The position numbers and the translations under genes were made by a program. Below, in pieces: positions 1 to 9,075 of a stretch of DNA of 64,000 nt (position 1 is the stretch's first letter; every line of letters starts with the position of its first letter). This DNA comes from Chitinophagaceae bacterium. GTDB lineage: Bacteria > Bacteroidota > Bacteroidia > Chitinophagales > Chitinophagaceae. The DNA is taken from positions 1 to 64,000 of the forward strand of contig JAEUVS010000011.1 of NCBI GenBank assembly GCA_016786745.1. Reading direction: 5' to 3'. The notes under the pieces were generated by a model. It saw only the letters and a program-made list of their open reading frames with translations, ran no database searches and was not told where the DNA came from.

Positions 1-127
1 TGACCTTAGCGTTAAAAATTCTCTCGGAAAATCTAACGGTTATTGTCTAAATATTAATGTCGCTAAAACTTACCCCTGATATCTAATATATCAGAGTGCT
101 GTTGCTTCCAAACTTTCAAAGATCTTT
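1..127 (-). promoter_or_regulatory. Probable rRNA operon leader with boxA-like element
   Basis: No protein gene is visible here. Read on the minus strand, the segment lies directly downstream of three tandem promoters and contains GATCTTTGAAA (positions 124-114), which resembles the boxA antitermination element of rRNA leaders, followed by an A/T-rich untranslated stretch running off the left edge. Strong tandem promoters plus a boxA-like element are typical of Bacteroidota rRNA operons, so a 16S gene is expected just outside the window. No mature rRNA sequence is visible inside it, so this is an inference. Confidence 0.5.
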
Positions 128-169
128 CGGCGTTACTTAACACCAAATCCGATTTTTTCGATCGGGGTG

Positions 170-200
170 CAAAGGTAAGAGGCCTTTTTATTTCGGCCAA
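170..200 (-). promoter_or_regulatory. Tandem promoter P1 (rRNA-proximal)
   Basis: On the minus strand, TTG (200-198) and TACCTTTG (177-170) are separated by 20 bases. This matches the Bacteroidota housekeeping promoter (TTG at -33, TAnnTTTG at -7). It is the promoter closest to the leader at 1-127. Confidence 0.7.
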
Positions 201-274
201 ATTTTTCTAAGTTTTTGACCAGAGAAATTTGCGCTGATTTTTGAAGAACTTCCGCCATTTTTTCAAGCGGGTTG

Positions 275-304
275 CAAAGATAATCACACATCAGTTATCA
301 CCAA
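275..304 (-). promoter_or_regulatory. Tandem promoter P2
   Basis: On the minus strand, TTG (304-302) and TATCTTTG (282-275) are separated by 19 bases, an exact fit to the Bacteroidota housekeeping promoter pattern. It points in the same direction as P1 and P3. Confidence 0.7.
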
Positions 305-364
305 AACTTTTCTTCAACACAACCCTCACTTTAACAAGAACTTCCCACCTCAAAAACGGGGACG

Positions 365-394
365 CAAATATAGTCTCACCCGCCTTACTCCCAA
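365..394 (-). promoter_or_regulatory. Tandem promoter P3
   Basis: On the minus strand, TTG (394-392) and TATATTTG (372-365) are separated by 19 bases. It lies about 80 bases after the stop codon of the codirectional truA gene and is the most upstream of the three tandem promoters. Confidence 0.65.
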
Positions 395-475
395 AACATT
401 TTATTCCCCTCTCACCCATCGCTCCCCTCAAACCCACGCCCAGCCCACATTACACAATTCATATTTATTTTTTCC

Positions 476-1219
476 TCAACCAAAATATCCATCTCCAAAT
501 TCCACTCTTTCCAAACATAACCCACTTCCCGGCACAGAAAAATCAACATCAGCCTGGTTCCCCTGCTCAATTATTTTCCGAAATCCATCAACAGAATTTT
601 TCCCCCTGCCCACCTGCAACATCGTACCCACCAGCCCCCGCACCATCCCGCGCAAAAAACGATTAGCCCTCACCCGGTAAATTTTCACATCCCCTTCATC
701 CTCCCAAATACTCTCCATCACCTTACAACTGTATGTCTTCACCTGCGTTCTCCGCTTCGAAAACGCTTCAAATTCCTCGTATTCCTTCACCACCGCAGCC
801 ACTTCCGCCATCACCGCCATGTCGAGCGTGTAAGGAAAGAAGTACGCCGTATCCGCAATAAACGGATCTTTCTTACCATATATCCTGTACACATACTCCC
901 TCCACTTCGCATCGAACCGGCAATGCGCATCCGCCGCTACCTCACGCAGCGATTTCACCGCGATATCACCCGGCAACAAGGCGTTTATATTATACACATT
1001 GCGCTCGCCGATTTCACCATTAAAATCAAAATGAAAATAATTCTGCCGCGCATGAACACCGGCATCCGTGCGCGACGACCCCGTGCACACCACCCTCTCC
1101 CTTAAAAATACCTCAAGCGCCTTTTCAACCTCCTCCTGGACCGTCAGCGCATTCTGCTGCACCTGGAAGCCCGCATACGCGGTCCCTTTATAACTTACCT
1201 CGAGAAAGTACCGGCTCAT
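476..1219 (-). CDS. truA: tRNA pseudouridine(38-40) synthase TruA
   Basis: TruA converts uridines 38, 39 and 40 in the anticodon arm of many tRNAs to pseudouridine in the cytoplasm. The 247-residue product has the usual length for the family. The N-terminus carries the conserved YKGTAYAGFQ segment, and the catalytic aspartate is seen in GSSRTDAGVHA (about D52). The ATG overlaps the stop codon of the upstream gene by four bases (ATGA), so the two are probably translationally coupled. Downstream on the same strand are the tandem promoters that appear to feed an rRNA operon, and read-through from truA into it is possible. The identification is secure. Confidence 0.96.
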   Translation of the reverse strand: MSRYFLEVSYKGTAYAGFQVQQNALTVQEEVEKALEVFLRERVVCTGSSRTDAGVHARQNYFHFDFNGEIGERNVYNINALLPGDIAVKSLREVAADAHCRFDAKWREYVYRIYGKKDPFIADTAYFFPYTLDMAVMAEVAAVVKEYEEFEAFSKRRTQVKTYSCKVMESIWEDEGDVKIYRVRANRFLRGMVRGLVGTMLQVGRGKNSVDGFRKIIEQGNQADVDFSVPGSGLCLERVEFGDGYFG

Positions 1220-2070
1220 GGTCGGGGAATAACAATCCTTATCGTATCGTTAACAGGGCCCGTTCTGTCAACATATATCATCATCTTACCCTCCGATACA
1301 TTTTCCATAATCAACCTGATGATATCACGTTTATCCCTACCCGAAGATGCCTGCGGAACAAACGGAACCTGAGGAAGCGGTAATGGGTTAGCCACTGCTG
1401 TATCATCTGAAGCTCTTACCATAGTTGTGGTATCTGTTTCAGGAACGGGTTTTTCGGTTGCAGTTGATGTCGTTGTATCCTTATTCGTGTTTTTCGGAGT
1501 AGTTTTCTTTACAGCTGTTTTTGTTGTAACGGGTTTTGTTTCGGCGGGTTTTGAAACGCTGGCCGAATCCGCAGCAGCTTTCACCTCCGCAGCAATTTGC
1601 ACGGTATCCGTAGTCAGCGTGTCTTCCACCACCGAAAACAATACCGCAGAATCGTCCACCACGTTCGCCATCAGCGCCGAATAGCTGTCCGTGCGCATCA
1701 CCGTCTGCTCGTCGGTCTTCCGTTTCGACGCGGGTTCAATCAATTGAAGTGTTTGCAGATCAAACAACTGCCACTGGCCACCCATATTTTTCAATTCATA
1801 ACCATGATCTTTCCTGTTCATCGTAATCGTAAACAGCTGCTCCGGTGAGCGCCCCTTCGGAAACCCGATGAAAAAATTGTACACCGAGTCGCGCAGCTGC
1901 GACACAATAATATGGCCGGTTGCCGATGAACTATGGCTCACCTCTCCCATCCGCACATAAAATGGCTGCCGCGACGTTTCCTGGATAAATACAAAATATT
2001 CCTGCTGTTGCTGGCTTTTCACATTTAAAGAAAAAAACAACACCACGGCAATCAATAAGATCCTGTTCAT
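1216..2070 (-). CDS. Secreted protein of unknown function, Thr/Lys-rich middle
   Basis: I do not recognise a named family. The chosen start (ATG at 2070) begins directly with a signal peptide, MNRILLIAVVLFFSLNVKSQ. A further in-frame ATG at 2103 would add 11 residues ahead of it and is less likely. The mature protein has a compact N-terminal domain of roughly 120 residues, then a low-complexity Thr/Lys/Pro/Val linker rich in TTK and ETKP motifs, and a short C-terminal segment ending DTIRIVIPRP. It is probably periplasmic or outer-membrane associated. It shares a four-base overlap with truA and so probably an operon with it, though no functional link is evident. It is divergent from the M1 aminopeptidase gene. 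Confidence 0.6.
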   Translation of the reverse strand: MNRILLIAVVLFFSLNVKSQQQQEYFVFIQETSRQPFYVRMGEVSHSSSATGHIIVSQLRDSVYNFFIGFPKGRSPEQLFTITMNRKDHGYELKNMGGQWQLFDLQTLQLIEPASKRKTDEQTVMRTDSYSALMANVVDDSAVLFSVVEDTLTTDTVQIAAEVKAAADSASVSKPAETKPVTTKTAVKKTTPKNTNKDTTTSTATEKPVPETDTTTMVRASDDTAVANPLPLPQVPFVPQASSGRDKRDIIRLIMENVSEGKMMIYVDRTGPVNDTIRIVIPRP

Positions 2071-2170
2071 GAACACCTTGATTAGTAATATTTGATCCGC
2101 CAAATTTACTCATTTGGAGCACTATTACGCCACTTATACTTTTTTCGCGTCGTCTATAATATGCCAAACA

Positions 2171-2178
2171 TATATTTG
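2171..2178 (+). promoter_or_regulatory. Possible -7 box for the M1 aminopeptidase gene
   Basis: TATATTTG fits TAnnTTTG and ends 18 bases before the ATG at 2197. No clear TTG lies at the expected -33 distance, so the promoter call is tentative. Confidence 0.35.
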
Positions 2179-2196
2179 CGCACTTAAAATAACCAC

Positions 2197-4656
2197 ATGA
2201 AGCAACTGATGATTTTAGCGGCGACACTCATTCTCAACCTCGCATCAATAGCGCAGGAACCGGATAATAAAGAGTGGACAAAAGTGTACCGCGAAACCGT
2301 TCCCCTGATTAACGACCTCGTTCACACCAAAGCCGACGTAAAGTTCGATTACGACAAATCATACCTGTATGGAAAGGCATGGCTCACACTTAAACCGCAT
2401 TTTTATCCAACCGATTCGCTTAAACTCGACGCGAAAGGAATGGATATCAAAACAGTGGCCCTTGTAAAAGGTTCTTCGAATCAACCCCTGAAATATGATT
2501 ACGATGGAATGATTCTGAAAATCACGCTCGACAAAATTTACACCCGCAATGATAAGTACACCGTATTTATAGATTACGTGTCGAAACCTAACGACCTGAA
2601 AACAAAGGGCAGTGCCGCTATTACCGATGCAAAGGGCCTGTATTTCATCAATCCAAAAGGAACAGATCCAAATAAACCCACACAAATCTGGACACAAGGT
2701 GAAACGGAAGCGACATCAGTATGGATACCCATCATCGATAAACCAAATCAGAAAACCACGCAGGAACTCAGCATGACGGTTCCGTCGAAATATGTAACGC
2801 TTTCCAATGGAAAACTTACTTCGCAAAAGAATAACAGCAACGGAACAAGAACCGATACATGGAAAATGGATCTGCCACACGCGCCTTATCTCTTTTTCAT
2901 GGGCGTTGGTGATTTCGCGATAGTGAAAGACCAGTATAAAGGAAAAGAAGTAAGCTACTATGTAGAGAAAGAATACGCACCGGTAGCGAGACAAATTTTC
3001 GGCCACACGCCGGAAATGATTGCTTTTTATGCGAAAGCGCTGGGTGTTGAATACCCCTGGGTAAAGTATTCCCAGATTGTTGGCCGTGATTATGTAAGCG
3101 GCGCCATGGAAAATACAACGGCAACACTGCACCAGCAAAGTGCACAACAGGATGCAAGGGAACTGAAAGATGGAAACATCTGGGAAAATACAATCGCGCA
3201 CGAATTGTTTCACCAATGGTTCGGTGATTATGTTACTACGGAAAGCTGGAGTAACCTCACACTCAATGAATCATTCGCCAACTATAGCGAATACCTCTGG
3301 CAGGAACACAAATATGGAAAAGATGCAGCCGACGATCACAACTTCGCCGAAATGAATGGTTACCTGCAAAGCATGAGCGATAAAAAAGATCTTGTGCGCT
3401 TTTATTATGAAGATAAAGAAGCGATGTTCGATGCGGTGAGCTACAACAAGGGCGGCCGCATCCTTCACATGCTGCGCAATTATGTTGGCGACAGCGCATT
3501 TTTCAAAGCGTTGCACCTCTATCTCACCGAAAATAAATTTAGTACCGCAGAAGCTCACCAGTTGAGAATAGCCTTTGAAAAAACAACCGGTCTCGACCTC
3601 AACTGGTTCTGGAACCAGTGGTATTACGGAAGCGGTCATCCAAAATTAGATATCAACTACGTTTATGATGATGCCGCGAAAAAAGTGAAAGTAGTCGTGA
3701 GTCAGAAAACCGATAAAATTTTCCGCCTTCCGATCGCGGTTGACATTTATAACGGAAGTAAAAAAGTAAGACACAAAGTTTGGCTGAGCAATAAAACGGA
3801 TACGCTCGATTTCGAATATGCCTCGCACCCCGACCTGGTGAATGTTGATGCCGATAAAATGTTATTGGTTGAAAAAACAGATAACAAAACGCTCGACAAT
3901 TTTATTCATCAATACAAATATGCAGGAAATTACCTCGACAGGAAAGAAGCCATTGATTTCGCTGCAGAATCTGCCGATCCGAAAGCAGTTGCGCTTGTTA
4001 AAACGGCGCTGAAAGATAAATACGACGGCATTCGCGCGTACGCACTAGGCAAACTTGATCTGAAAAACGAACAACTTACGAATGAAGTTGAACCGATTAT
4101 CGCCGACCTCGCCGCCAATGATCCGAAGCCCAAAGTAAAAGCTTCAGCATTAGGCATTCTTGCGATGTATGGTGATGACAAATACAAAAATGTGTTCGAG
4201 AAAAATCTGAATGATTCTTCTTATTCCGTTGCGGGCGCTGCACTGGAAGGCTTGATGGAAATCGACAGCGCGGCGGCGATTAGCAAGGCAAAAACTCTTG
4301 CGAAGGGAAAAATGAAAGGAAGATTGCTGGAAAATGTTACCGCGATCCTGATGGCATCAGGCGATGAATCGGGTTTTGATATGATCGCGTCAACTTTCGA
4401 ATCGATGCCCGTTTCACAAAGCAAGTTCAATCTCATTCAGCCATTGTCTGTGTTTATTGTAAAAACAAAAGACACAGAAAAAGTAAAGAAGGGAATCGAC
4501 CTCATTGTACAATTCAGGGACGCGTTTCCGCCGAATCATGGAATAGTTCCTTACCTGAATAACCTGATGAATAATATTGCAAAGAAGAAACAGGAATCAG
4601 CAGATAGCTCGGCAAAAGAACAGGTAACGTATATACAGGAAAAAATTTCAAAATAA
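2197..4656 (+). CDS. M1 family zinc aminopeptidase, secreted
   Basis: This is a metallopeptidase that removes N-terminal residues from peptides, probably in the periplasm. Residues 1-20 form a signal peptide ending SIAQ. The M1 signatures are complete: the substrate-binding GAMEN motif at about 302-306, the zinc motif HELFH at about 335-339, and the third zinc ligand Glu in NESFANY at about 358, at the canonical spacing. After the catalytic domain, the last 250 or so residues look like alpha-helical HEAT-type repeats, as in the larger M1 enzymes. At 819 residues the gene looks intact. It is convergent with the TPM-domain gene and nearly touches it, with one base between the stop codons. Exact substrate preference cannot be read from the sequence. 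Confidence 0.93.
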   Translation: MKQLMILAATLILNLASIAQEPDNKEWTKVYRETVPLINDLVHTKADVKFDYDKSYLYGKAWLTLKPHFYPTDSLKLDAKGMDIKTVALVKGSSNQPLKYDYDGMILKITLDKIYTRNDKYTVFIDYVSKPNDLKTKGSAAITDAKGLYFINPKGTDPNKPTQIWTQGETEATSVWIPIIDKPNQKTTQELSMTVPSKYVTLSNGKLTSQKNNSNGTRTDTWKMDLPHAPYLFFMGVGDFAIVKDQYKGKEVSYYVEKEYAPVARQIFGHTPEMIAFYAKALGVEYPWVKYSQIVGRDYVSGAMENTTATLHQQSAQQDARELKDGNIWENTIAHELFHQWFGDYVTTESWSNLTLNESFANYSEYLWQEHKYGKDAADDHNFAEMNGYLQSMSDKKDLVRFYYEDKEAMFDAVSYNKGGRILHMLRNYVGDSAFFKALHLYLTENKFSTAEAHQLRIAFEKTTGLDLNWFWNQWYYGSGHPKLDINYVYDDAAKKVKVVVSQKTDKIFRLPIAVDIYNGSKKVRHKVWLSNKTDTLDFEYASHPDLVNVDADKMLLVEKTDNKTLDNFIHQYKYAGNYLDRKEAIDFAAESADPKAVALVKTALKDKYDGIRAYALGKLDLKNEQLTNEVEPIIADLAANDPKPKVKASALGILAMYGDDKYKNVFEKNLNDSSYSVAGAALEGLMEIDSAAAISKAKTLAKGKMKGRLLENVTAILMASGDESGFDMIASTFESMPVSQSKFNLIQPLSVFIVKTKDTEKVKKGIDLIVQFRDAFPPNHGIVPYLNNLMNNIAKKKQESADSSAKEQVTYIQEKISK

Positions 4657-4657
4657 T

Positions 4658-5440
4658 TTACCAGCTTCCGGAGGCGCCACCGCCTCCGGAACTACCACCG
4701 CCGAAGCCACCAAATCCTCCTCCTCCACCTGACCAGCCACCTCCGCCGGACCATCCGCCACCGCTGCCACCCATCCATCCTCCTGATGGAAATATGATCG
4801 GCCCAAATCCTCTCCTGCTAAGAAATCCGCCGCCACCGCCACGGTTTTTCCGGCTGATAATAATGACCAGTATGATGATCGCGATAATGACGCCGATGGG
4901 AAATTTGCCATCACCATTGCGGTTTCTGTAACCTTCAGGAGCAGTGTATTCTCCTGCAGCTGCCCTTATGATTGAAGATGTTGCTTTATCCAGGCCCTCG
5001 TAATAATCTCCACTCCGGAATGATGGAACAATATCACTTTGAATAATCTGGTTAGCAGTAATATCGGGGATCGCGCCTTCCAAACCGTATCCCACTTCTA
5101 TCCTGATCTTTCTGTCTTCAATGGCAGCGAGAACAAGTACGCCGTTGTTCGTTTGTTTGTTCCCGATTCCCCATTGCCTGTATAATTGCAGGGAATATTC
5201 CTCGATAGGATAATCGTTGAGGGTATTTACAAGCACCACGGCAATCTGGCTTGAGGTACTATCGTCGTACGCAACCAGTTTTCGTTCAAGCGCACTAACC
5301 TGTTCCTGCGACAATACACCTGCAAGATCATTCACGAGCCGGGGCGGTTGTGGTTGAGCTGGAATATTCTGCGATTGCGCAAAAACGGGTACCAACAACA
5401 GCAGCCAGGTAACAATCTTTATCTTTCGTTTCATCATCAT
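4658..5440 (-). CDS. TPM-domain membrane protein with Gly/Ser-rich tail
   Basis: The protein belongs to the TPM (TLP18.3/Psb32/MOLO-1) family, known as YgcG-like in bacteria. It has a signal peptide at the N-terminus, a TPM domain at about 30-155 with the typical motifs VNDLAGVLS and VGYGLEGAIPD, one transmembrane helix at about 180-197, and a 60-residue tail made almost only of Gly and Ser with scattered Phe and Trp. Bacterial TPM proteins of this layout are cell-envelope proteins of poorly defined role. It is the last gene of a lemA-TPM-TPM operon, overlapping the preceding gene by four bases (ATGA). The first of three adjacent ATG codons is used here because it gives this overlap. Confidence 0.88.
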   Translation of the reverse strand: MMMKRKIKIVTWLLLLVPVFAQSQNIPAQPQPPRLVNDLAGVLSQEQVSALERKLVAYDDSTSSQIAVVLVNTLNDYPIEEYSLQLYRQWGIGNKQTNNGVLVLAAIEDRKIRIEVGYGLEGAIPDITANQIIQSDIVPSFRSGDYYEGLDKATSSIIRAAAGEYTAPEGYRNRNGDGKFPIGVIIAIIILVIIISRKNRGGGGGFLSRRGFGPIIFPSGGWMGGSGGGWSGGGGWSGGGGGFGGFGGGSSGGGGASGSW

Positions 5441-5898
5441 TTACCAAAAACTATATCGTCGGGCAATTCATTTTTATCCGCTTTGGGATCGTATGGAAAT
5501 TGTTCGCGCAGCGCGCGCCCGGTGTCCTCTATACATTTAAGAACAGCATCGCGGTAATGATTTTCCCTGAAATGAGCCGACATCAGCTTTACTTCATTCT
5601 GCCAGAATTCATTCCCCAGTTTCTGGTGAATTCCTGTGTCGGCAAAAATCGCGAACTGGTGATCCTTAACGGCCACATAAAGTAATACCGAGTTGCGATA
5701 AACCGTATGGTCCATCTTCAGGCTCCAGAAAATTTCCGCGGCCCTGTCGAGCGGATCAACAAAGCGGCAGCGGCTCTCGATAAATACACGTATCTCGCCG
5801 CTTGTCTGCTTTTCCGTGTCACGAATAGCCTCGACGATACGGGCGCTATCCTCCCTGTCGAAAAGACTTTTGGATCGGAACGAAGGCAGCAACTTCAT
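5437..5898 (-). CDS. Short TPM-domain protein
   Basis: This 153-residue product is essentially a single TPM domain without a signal peptide or membrane helix. Recognisable features include GEIRVFIESR near residue 35, a central hydrophobic strand (NSVLLYVAVKDHQFAIFAD), and a helical C-terminal half. It overlaps lemA upstream and the larger TPM gene downstream by four bases each, so the three are one transcription and translation unit. The pairing of LemA with one soluble and one membrane-bound TPM protein is a common arrangement in Bacteroidota. The molecular activity is unknown. Confidence 0.85.
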   Translation of the reverse strand: MKLLPSFRSKSLFDREDSARIVEAIRDTEKQTSGEIRVFIESRCRFVDPLDRAAEIFWSLKMDHTVYRNSVLLYVAVKDHQFAIFADTGIHQKLGNEFWQNEVKLMSAHFRENHYRDAVLKCIEDTGRALREQFPYDPKADKNELPDDIVFGK

Positions 5899-6503
5899 CG
5901 TGCGCTGTCTGTATTAAAATTTACAGTGGGCGCCGTTTGCGCTCCGGGATCGGCCTGGAATGGCTGTTTTACAGTGAAGCCCATAATTCCTGCGAATAAC
6001 ACATTCGGAATTTTACGCACGCTGGTGTTATACTCCTGTACAGCAGTATTAAAATCATTCCGTGAAACCTTTATCCTGTTTTCAGTTCCTTCGAGCTGCG
6101 TTTGAAGATTTGAAAAGTTTTGATTGGCTTTCAGTTCGGGATACCTTTCTACTGTTACGAGCAAACGACTCAAAGCGCCCGACAGTTCACCCTGTGCCTG
6201 TTGAAAACGCTGAAGATTTTCAGCAGTAAGATCGCCGGGGTTAATAGTAGTTTGAGTAGCCTTTGCCCTTGCTTCTATCACTCTTGTAAGTGTCTCCTGT
6301 TCGAAGTTTGCCGCTCCTTTCACAGTATTGACGAGATTAGGGATGAGGTCGGCCCTGCGCTGGTAATCGCTCTGTACATTGGCCCATTTCGCCTTTACAT
6401 TTTCATCGAGGCGCACCAGGCCCTGGTAACCTGTGCAGGCGCAACCGCCCAGAAGAAGTATCAAACCGATTATAACAATTAAAACCAGATTGCGTGATTT
6501 CAT
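5895..6503 (-). CDS. lemA: LemA family protein
   Basis: LemA proteins are helical envelope proteins anchored by an N-terminal segment. Here residues 1-21 form a hydrophobic segment ending LLGGC, so the protein could be lipidated at Cys21 rather than simply membrane-anchored. The conserved family core follows: NVKAKWANVQSDYQRRADLIPNL near residues 35-57 and VERYPELKANQNF near 117. It is the first gene of the lemA-TPM-TPM operon. Its biochemical role is not established. The family assignment is strong, from the core motif and the 202-residue length. Confidence 0.92.
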   Translation of the reverse strand: MKSRNLVLIVIIGLILLLGGCACTGYQGLVRLDENVKAKWANVQSDYQRRADLIPNLVNTVKGAANFEQETLTRVIEARAKATQTTINPGDLTAENLQRFQQAQGELSGALSRLLVTVERYPELKANQNFSNLQTQLEGTENRIKVSRNDFNTAVQEYNTSVRKIPNVLFAGIMGFTVKQPFQADPGAQTAPTVNFNTDSAR

Positions 6504-6607
6504 GATTCTGAATATTTTAATTGACTAAAATTACACATTTGGAACTGAGATCTTTAACTTTTCTGCACGGTACGATTTTTTGAACTTTAATACCATAAAC
6601 TGTAGTT

Positions 6608-7714
6608 ATGTTTTTACGCATAGCTGTTTACCTCCTGGCGCTTTCCAGTATCGCCTGCAACAAAAAGAGCAGTAATAACAACCCTCCCGACGACGATACT
6701 ACAGTCGAAATCACTCACCGCGTACTTACTCCAAACCTGAACTTTCCCTGGCAATTACTCTGGGGACCCGACAATATGCTATGGATGTCGGAGCGCGGTG
6801 GAAGAATAAGCCGCGTAGATCCCGGAACGGGTGAAGTGCTGCCGGTTACTACAATATCCGAAGTGGTTTCGCAGGGTGAAGGCGGAATGCTTGGCATGGC
6901 GCTGCTTAGAACAAGCGGTATGCAGACCACACTCTATGTTGCGTACGACTATATGAAGAATGGCGAATACACGGGGAAAGTAGTGCGGTTCGACTACAGT
7001 AATGGATCGTTGACAAATCCGTTCACTATTGTCGACGACCTGGATGCCGCTGGAATACATAACGGATGCAGGTTGTTGATTTTTCCCGGCGACCAGAAAT
7101 TATATATTACCACCGGGGATGCTTCCGATCAATCTTCGCCACAAAACTTAGACTCACGTAACGGTAAAATTCTCCGGGTGAATTTAGATGGAAGTATACC
7201 TTCTGATAATCCTGATCCTTCAAGTCCGGTTTGGAGTTTCGGACATCGCAACCCGCAAGGTTTGGTGTTTGTGGGGGATATTATTTTTTCATCGGAGCAT
7301 GGTCCCGATTCGGATGATGAAATAAATATTATTGAGAAAGGAAAAAATTATGGATGGCCGAATGTTCGCGGTCTTTGTGATGAAAGTGATGAACAAACTT
7401 TTTGCAACGATAACGACGTAACGGAACCGATCAAGCAGTGGACACCGACGATTGCAGTATGTGGTATAGATTATTATGACAGGGATTCAATACCGCAATG
7501 GAACAACTCGATACTGATGGCCACGTTAAAAAATCAGCGATTGATGCAGTTGAAGTTATCAGAGGATCACCGCTCGATTGTAGATACAGAAGAATTTTTG
7601 GTGAATGAATACGGCAGGTTACGCGACGTGTGCGTGGCGCCTGATGGACGTGTGTTTGTATGTACGAGTAATGGAGGGGGTGATGATGTGATAGTGGAGG
7701 TCAAGAAACAGTGA
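6608..7714 (+). CDS. Soluble aldose/sorbosone dehydrogenase-type beta-propeller lipoprotein
   Basis: The product resembles PQQ-dependent soluble glucose dehydrogenases (GSDH family), which oxidise aldoses in the periplasm. The N-terminus is a lipoprotein signal with lipobox SSIAC (Cys at about residue 17). Family signatures are visible through the propeller: PWQLLWGPDNMLW, GGMLGMAL, the GSIPSDNP segment, FGHRNPQGLVF, SSEHGPDSDDEIN and KNYGWP. These are the blades that carry the catalytic His and cofactor contacts in the family. At 368 residues it is within the normal range. It stands alone, convergent with pgk, with a hairpin repeat between the two stop codons. Whether it really uses PQQ, and on which sugar, cannot be seen. 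Confidence 0.88.
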   Translation: MFLRIAVYLLALSSIACNKKSSNNNPPDDDTTVEITHRVLTPNLNFPWQLLWGPDNMLWMSERGGRISRVDPGTGEVLPVTTISEVVSQGEGGMLGMALLRTSGMQTTLYVAYDYMKNGEYTGKVVRFDYSNGSLTNPFTIVDDLDAAGIHNGCRLLIFPGDQKLYITTGDASDQSSPQNLDSRNGKILRVNLDGSIPSDNPDPSSPVWSFGHRNPQGLVFVGDIIFSSEHGPDSDDEINIIEKGKNYGWPNVRGLCDESDEQTFCNDNDVTEPIKQWTPTIAVCGIDYYDRDSIPQWNNSILMATLKNQRLMQLKLSEDHRSIVDTEEFLVNEYGRLRDVCVAPDGRVFVCTSNGGGDDVIVEVKKQ

Positions 7715-7716
7715 CT

Positions 7717-7759
7717 GTCATCCCGAACCGAGGCGAAGCCTCGTGTGAGGGATCTGCGG
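7717..7759 (+). repeat. Intergenic palindromic repeat, copy A
   Basis: A unit of about 43 bases begins GTCATCCCGAACCGAGGCG and ends GTGAGGGATCTGCGG. Its centre (GAGGCGAAGCCTC) is an inverted repeat, so it can form a hairpin. It fills the gap between the convergent GSDH-like and pgk genes. Related units lie at 9009-9052, 42058-42166 and 62130-62243. Confidence 0.8.
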
Positions 7760-7771
7760 AAAAACAAACCC

Positions 7772-8968
7772 CTATTTATTAATTGCCGCTATTCCCGGCA
7801 ACTCCTTCCCTTCAAAAAATTCCAGCATCGCTCCGCCGCCTGTAGACACATAACTCACTTTATCCGCGAATCCAAACTGGTTAATCGCCGAAACCGAGTC
7901 GCCGCCGCCAATCAATGAAAAAGCGCCTTTTTGTGTTGCCTCGGCAATGGCTTCAGCAACAGCTTTGGTGCCACCCTGGAATTTATCCATCTCAAAAACA
8001 CCCATCGGACCATTCCACAAAATAGTTTTAGACTCGAGAATCACTTTGCGAAATTCTTCTCTCGCTTTTTTACCGATGTCGAGGCCCATCCATCCTGAGG
8101 GTATCGACTTGTTCTCCGCTTCTTTGGTATTTGCATTCGCATCAAATTTATCCGCGATGATGCTGTCTACGGGCAGAAGAATTCTGACATTCTTCGCTTT
8201 TGCTTTTTCAAGAATTTCTTTTGCGGTGTTTAACCTGTCTTCTTCTACGAGAGAATTTCCTACTTCTCCGCCCTGTGCCTTGAAAAAAGTATACGACATT
8301 CCTCCACCAATGATAATGTTATCCGCTTTTTCGAGAAGGTTTTCTATCAATAGAATTTTGTCTGATACTTTCGCTCCGCCCATAATGGCCGTGAAAGGTT
8401 TCTCAGCGCTTTTGAGTACTTTCTCTGCACTCTTCACTTCGTTTTCCATCAGGAGGCCGAACAATTTCTTGTCTGCAGGAAAATAGTCGGCTATTACGGC
8501 AGTCGAAGCGTGTGCGCGGTGCGCGGTACCGAATGCGTCGTTCACATAAACGTCGCCGAGGGCAGCGAGTTTTTTCGCGAATTCTTTGTCTCCTTTCTCT
8601 TCTTCTTTATAAAACCTGAGATTTTCAAGCAACAATACGTCTCCTGGTTTCAGCGATTTTGCTTTGTCAACCGCCTCCTGACCGATGCAATCGTCTGCGA
8701 ATTCGACTTTTGTACCGTTCAGCAGTTTGCTGAGATGAGCAACCAGGTGTTTCAGCGAATATTTGTTGGTGGGACCGTCTTTCGGACGTCCGAGGTGCGA
8801 CATAAGGATTACGCTGCCGCCGTCCTTAAGGATTTTTTGAATCGTAGAGACGGCCGCGCGCATTCTTGTATCGTCGGTAATTTCAAATTTATCATTGAGG
8901 GGAACGTTGAAATCAACGCGTATCAATGCTTTTCTTCCTGAAAAGTTATAGCTGGAAAAATCGGGCAT
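7772..8968 (-). CDS. pgk: Phosphoglycerate kinase
   Basis: This glycolytic enzyme transfers phosphate from 1,3-bisphosphoglycerate to ADP in the cytoplasm. The 398-residue protein carries the family landmarks: RVDFNVPL near residue 17, the substrate loop SHLGRPK near 59, the nucleotide-binding segment [14 protein letters not shown] near 192, and the C-terminal [14 protein letters not shown] near 352. It lies 107 bases downstream of gap on the same strand, the usual glycolytic pairing. A hairpin repeat unit sits on each side of the gene, one in the gap-pgk spacer and one after the stop codon. The gene is intact and the assignment is secure. Confidence 0.98.
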   Translation of the reverse strand: MPDFSSYNFSGRKALIRVDFNVPLNDKFEITDDTRMRAAVSTIQKILKDGGSVILMSHLGRPKDGPTNKYSLKHLVAHLSKLLNGTKVEFADDCIGQEAVDKAKSLKPGDVLLLENLRFYKEEEKGDKEFAKKLAALGDVYVNDAFGTAHRAHASTAVIADYFPADKKLFGLLMENEVKSAEKVLKSAEKPFTAIMGGAKVSDKILLIENLLEKADNIIIGGGMSYTFFKAQGGEVGNSLVEEDRLNTAKEILEKAKAKNVRILLPVDSIIADKFDANANTKEAENKSIPSGWMGLDIGKKAREEFRKVILESKTILWNGPMGVFEMDKFQGGTKAVAEAIAEATQKGAFSLIGGGDSVSAINQFGFADKVSYVSTGGGAMLEFFEGKELPGIAAINK

Positions 8969-9008
8969 GCTTGAATTTTTTTTCTTGATATCAAAGAAGA
9001 TTAGCGTT

Positions 9009-9052
9009 CCGCAGTTCCCTCACACGAGGCTGCGCCCCGGTTCGGGATGACA
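9009..9052 (-). repeat. Intergenic palindromic repeat, copy B
   Basis: Read on the minus strand this unit begins TGTCATCCCGAACCGGGGCG and ends GTGAGGGAACTGCGG, the same family as copy A but in opposite orientation. It lies in the spacer between gap and pgk, where it could change read-through or mRNA stability inside the operon. Confidence 0.8.
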
Positions 9053-9075
9053 CCTCTCCTCTTCCCTTTCCCCTC

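Noticed and set aside
241..666. Open frame of about 140 codons on the plus strand
   Set aside because: It lies over the tandem minus-strand promoters and the end of truA. Its composition is Pro/Phe/Thr-rich with no family pattern, so it is a shadow frame.
4680..4860. GC-rich GGN repeats as a possible regulatory repeat
   Set aside because: They encode the Gly/Ser-rich tail of the TPM protein in frame.
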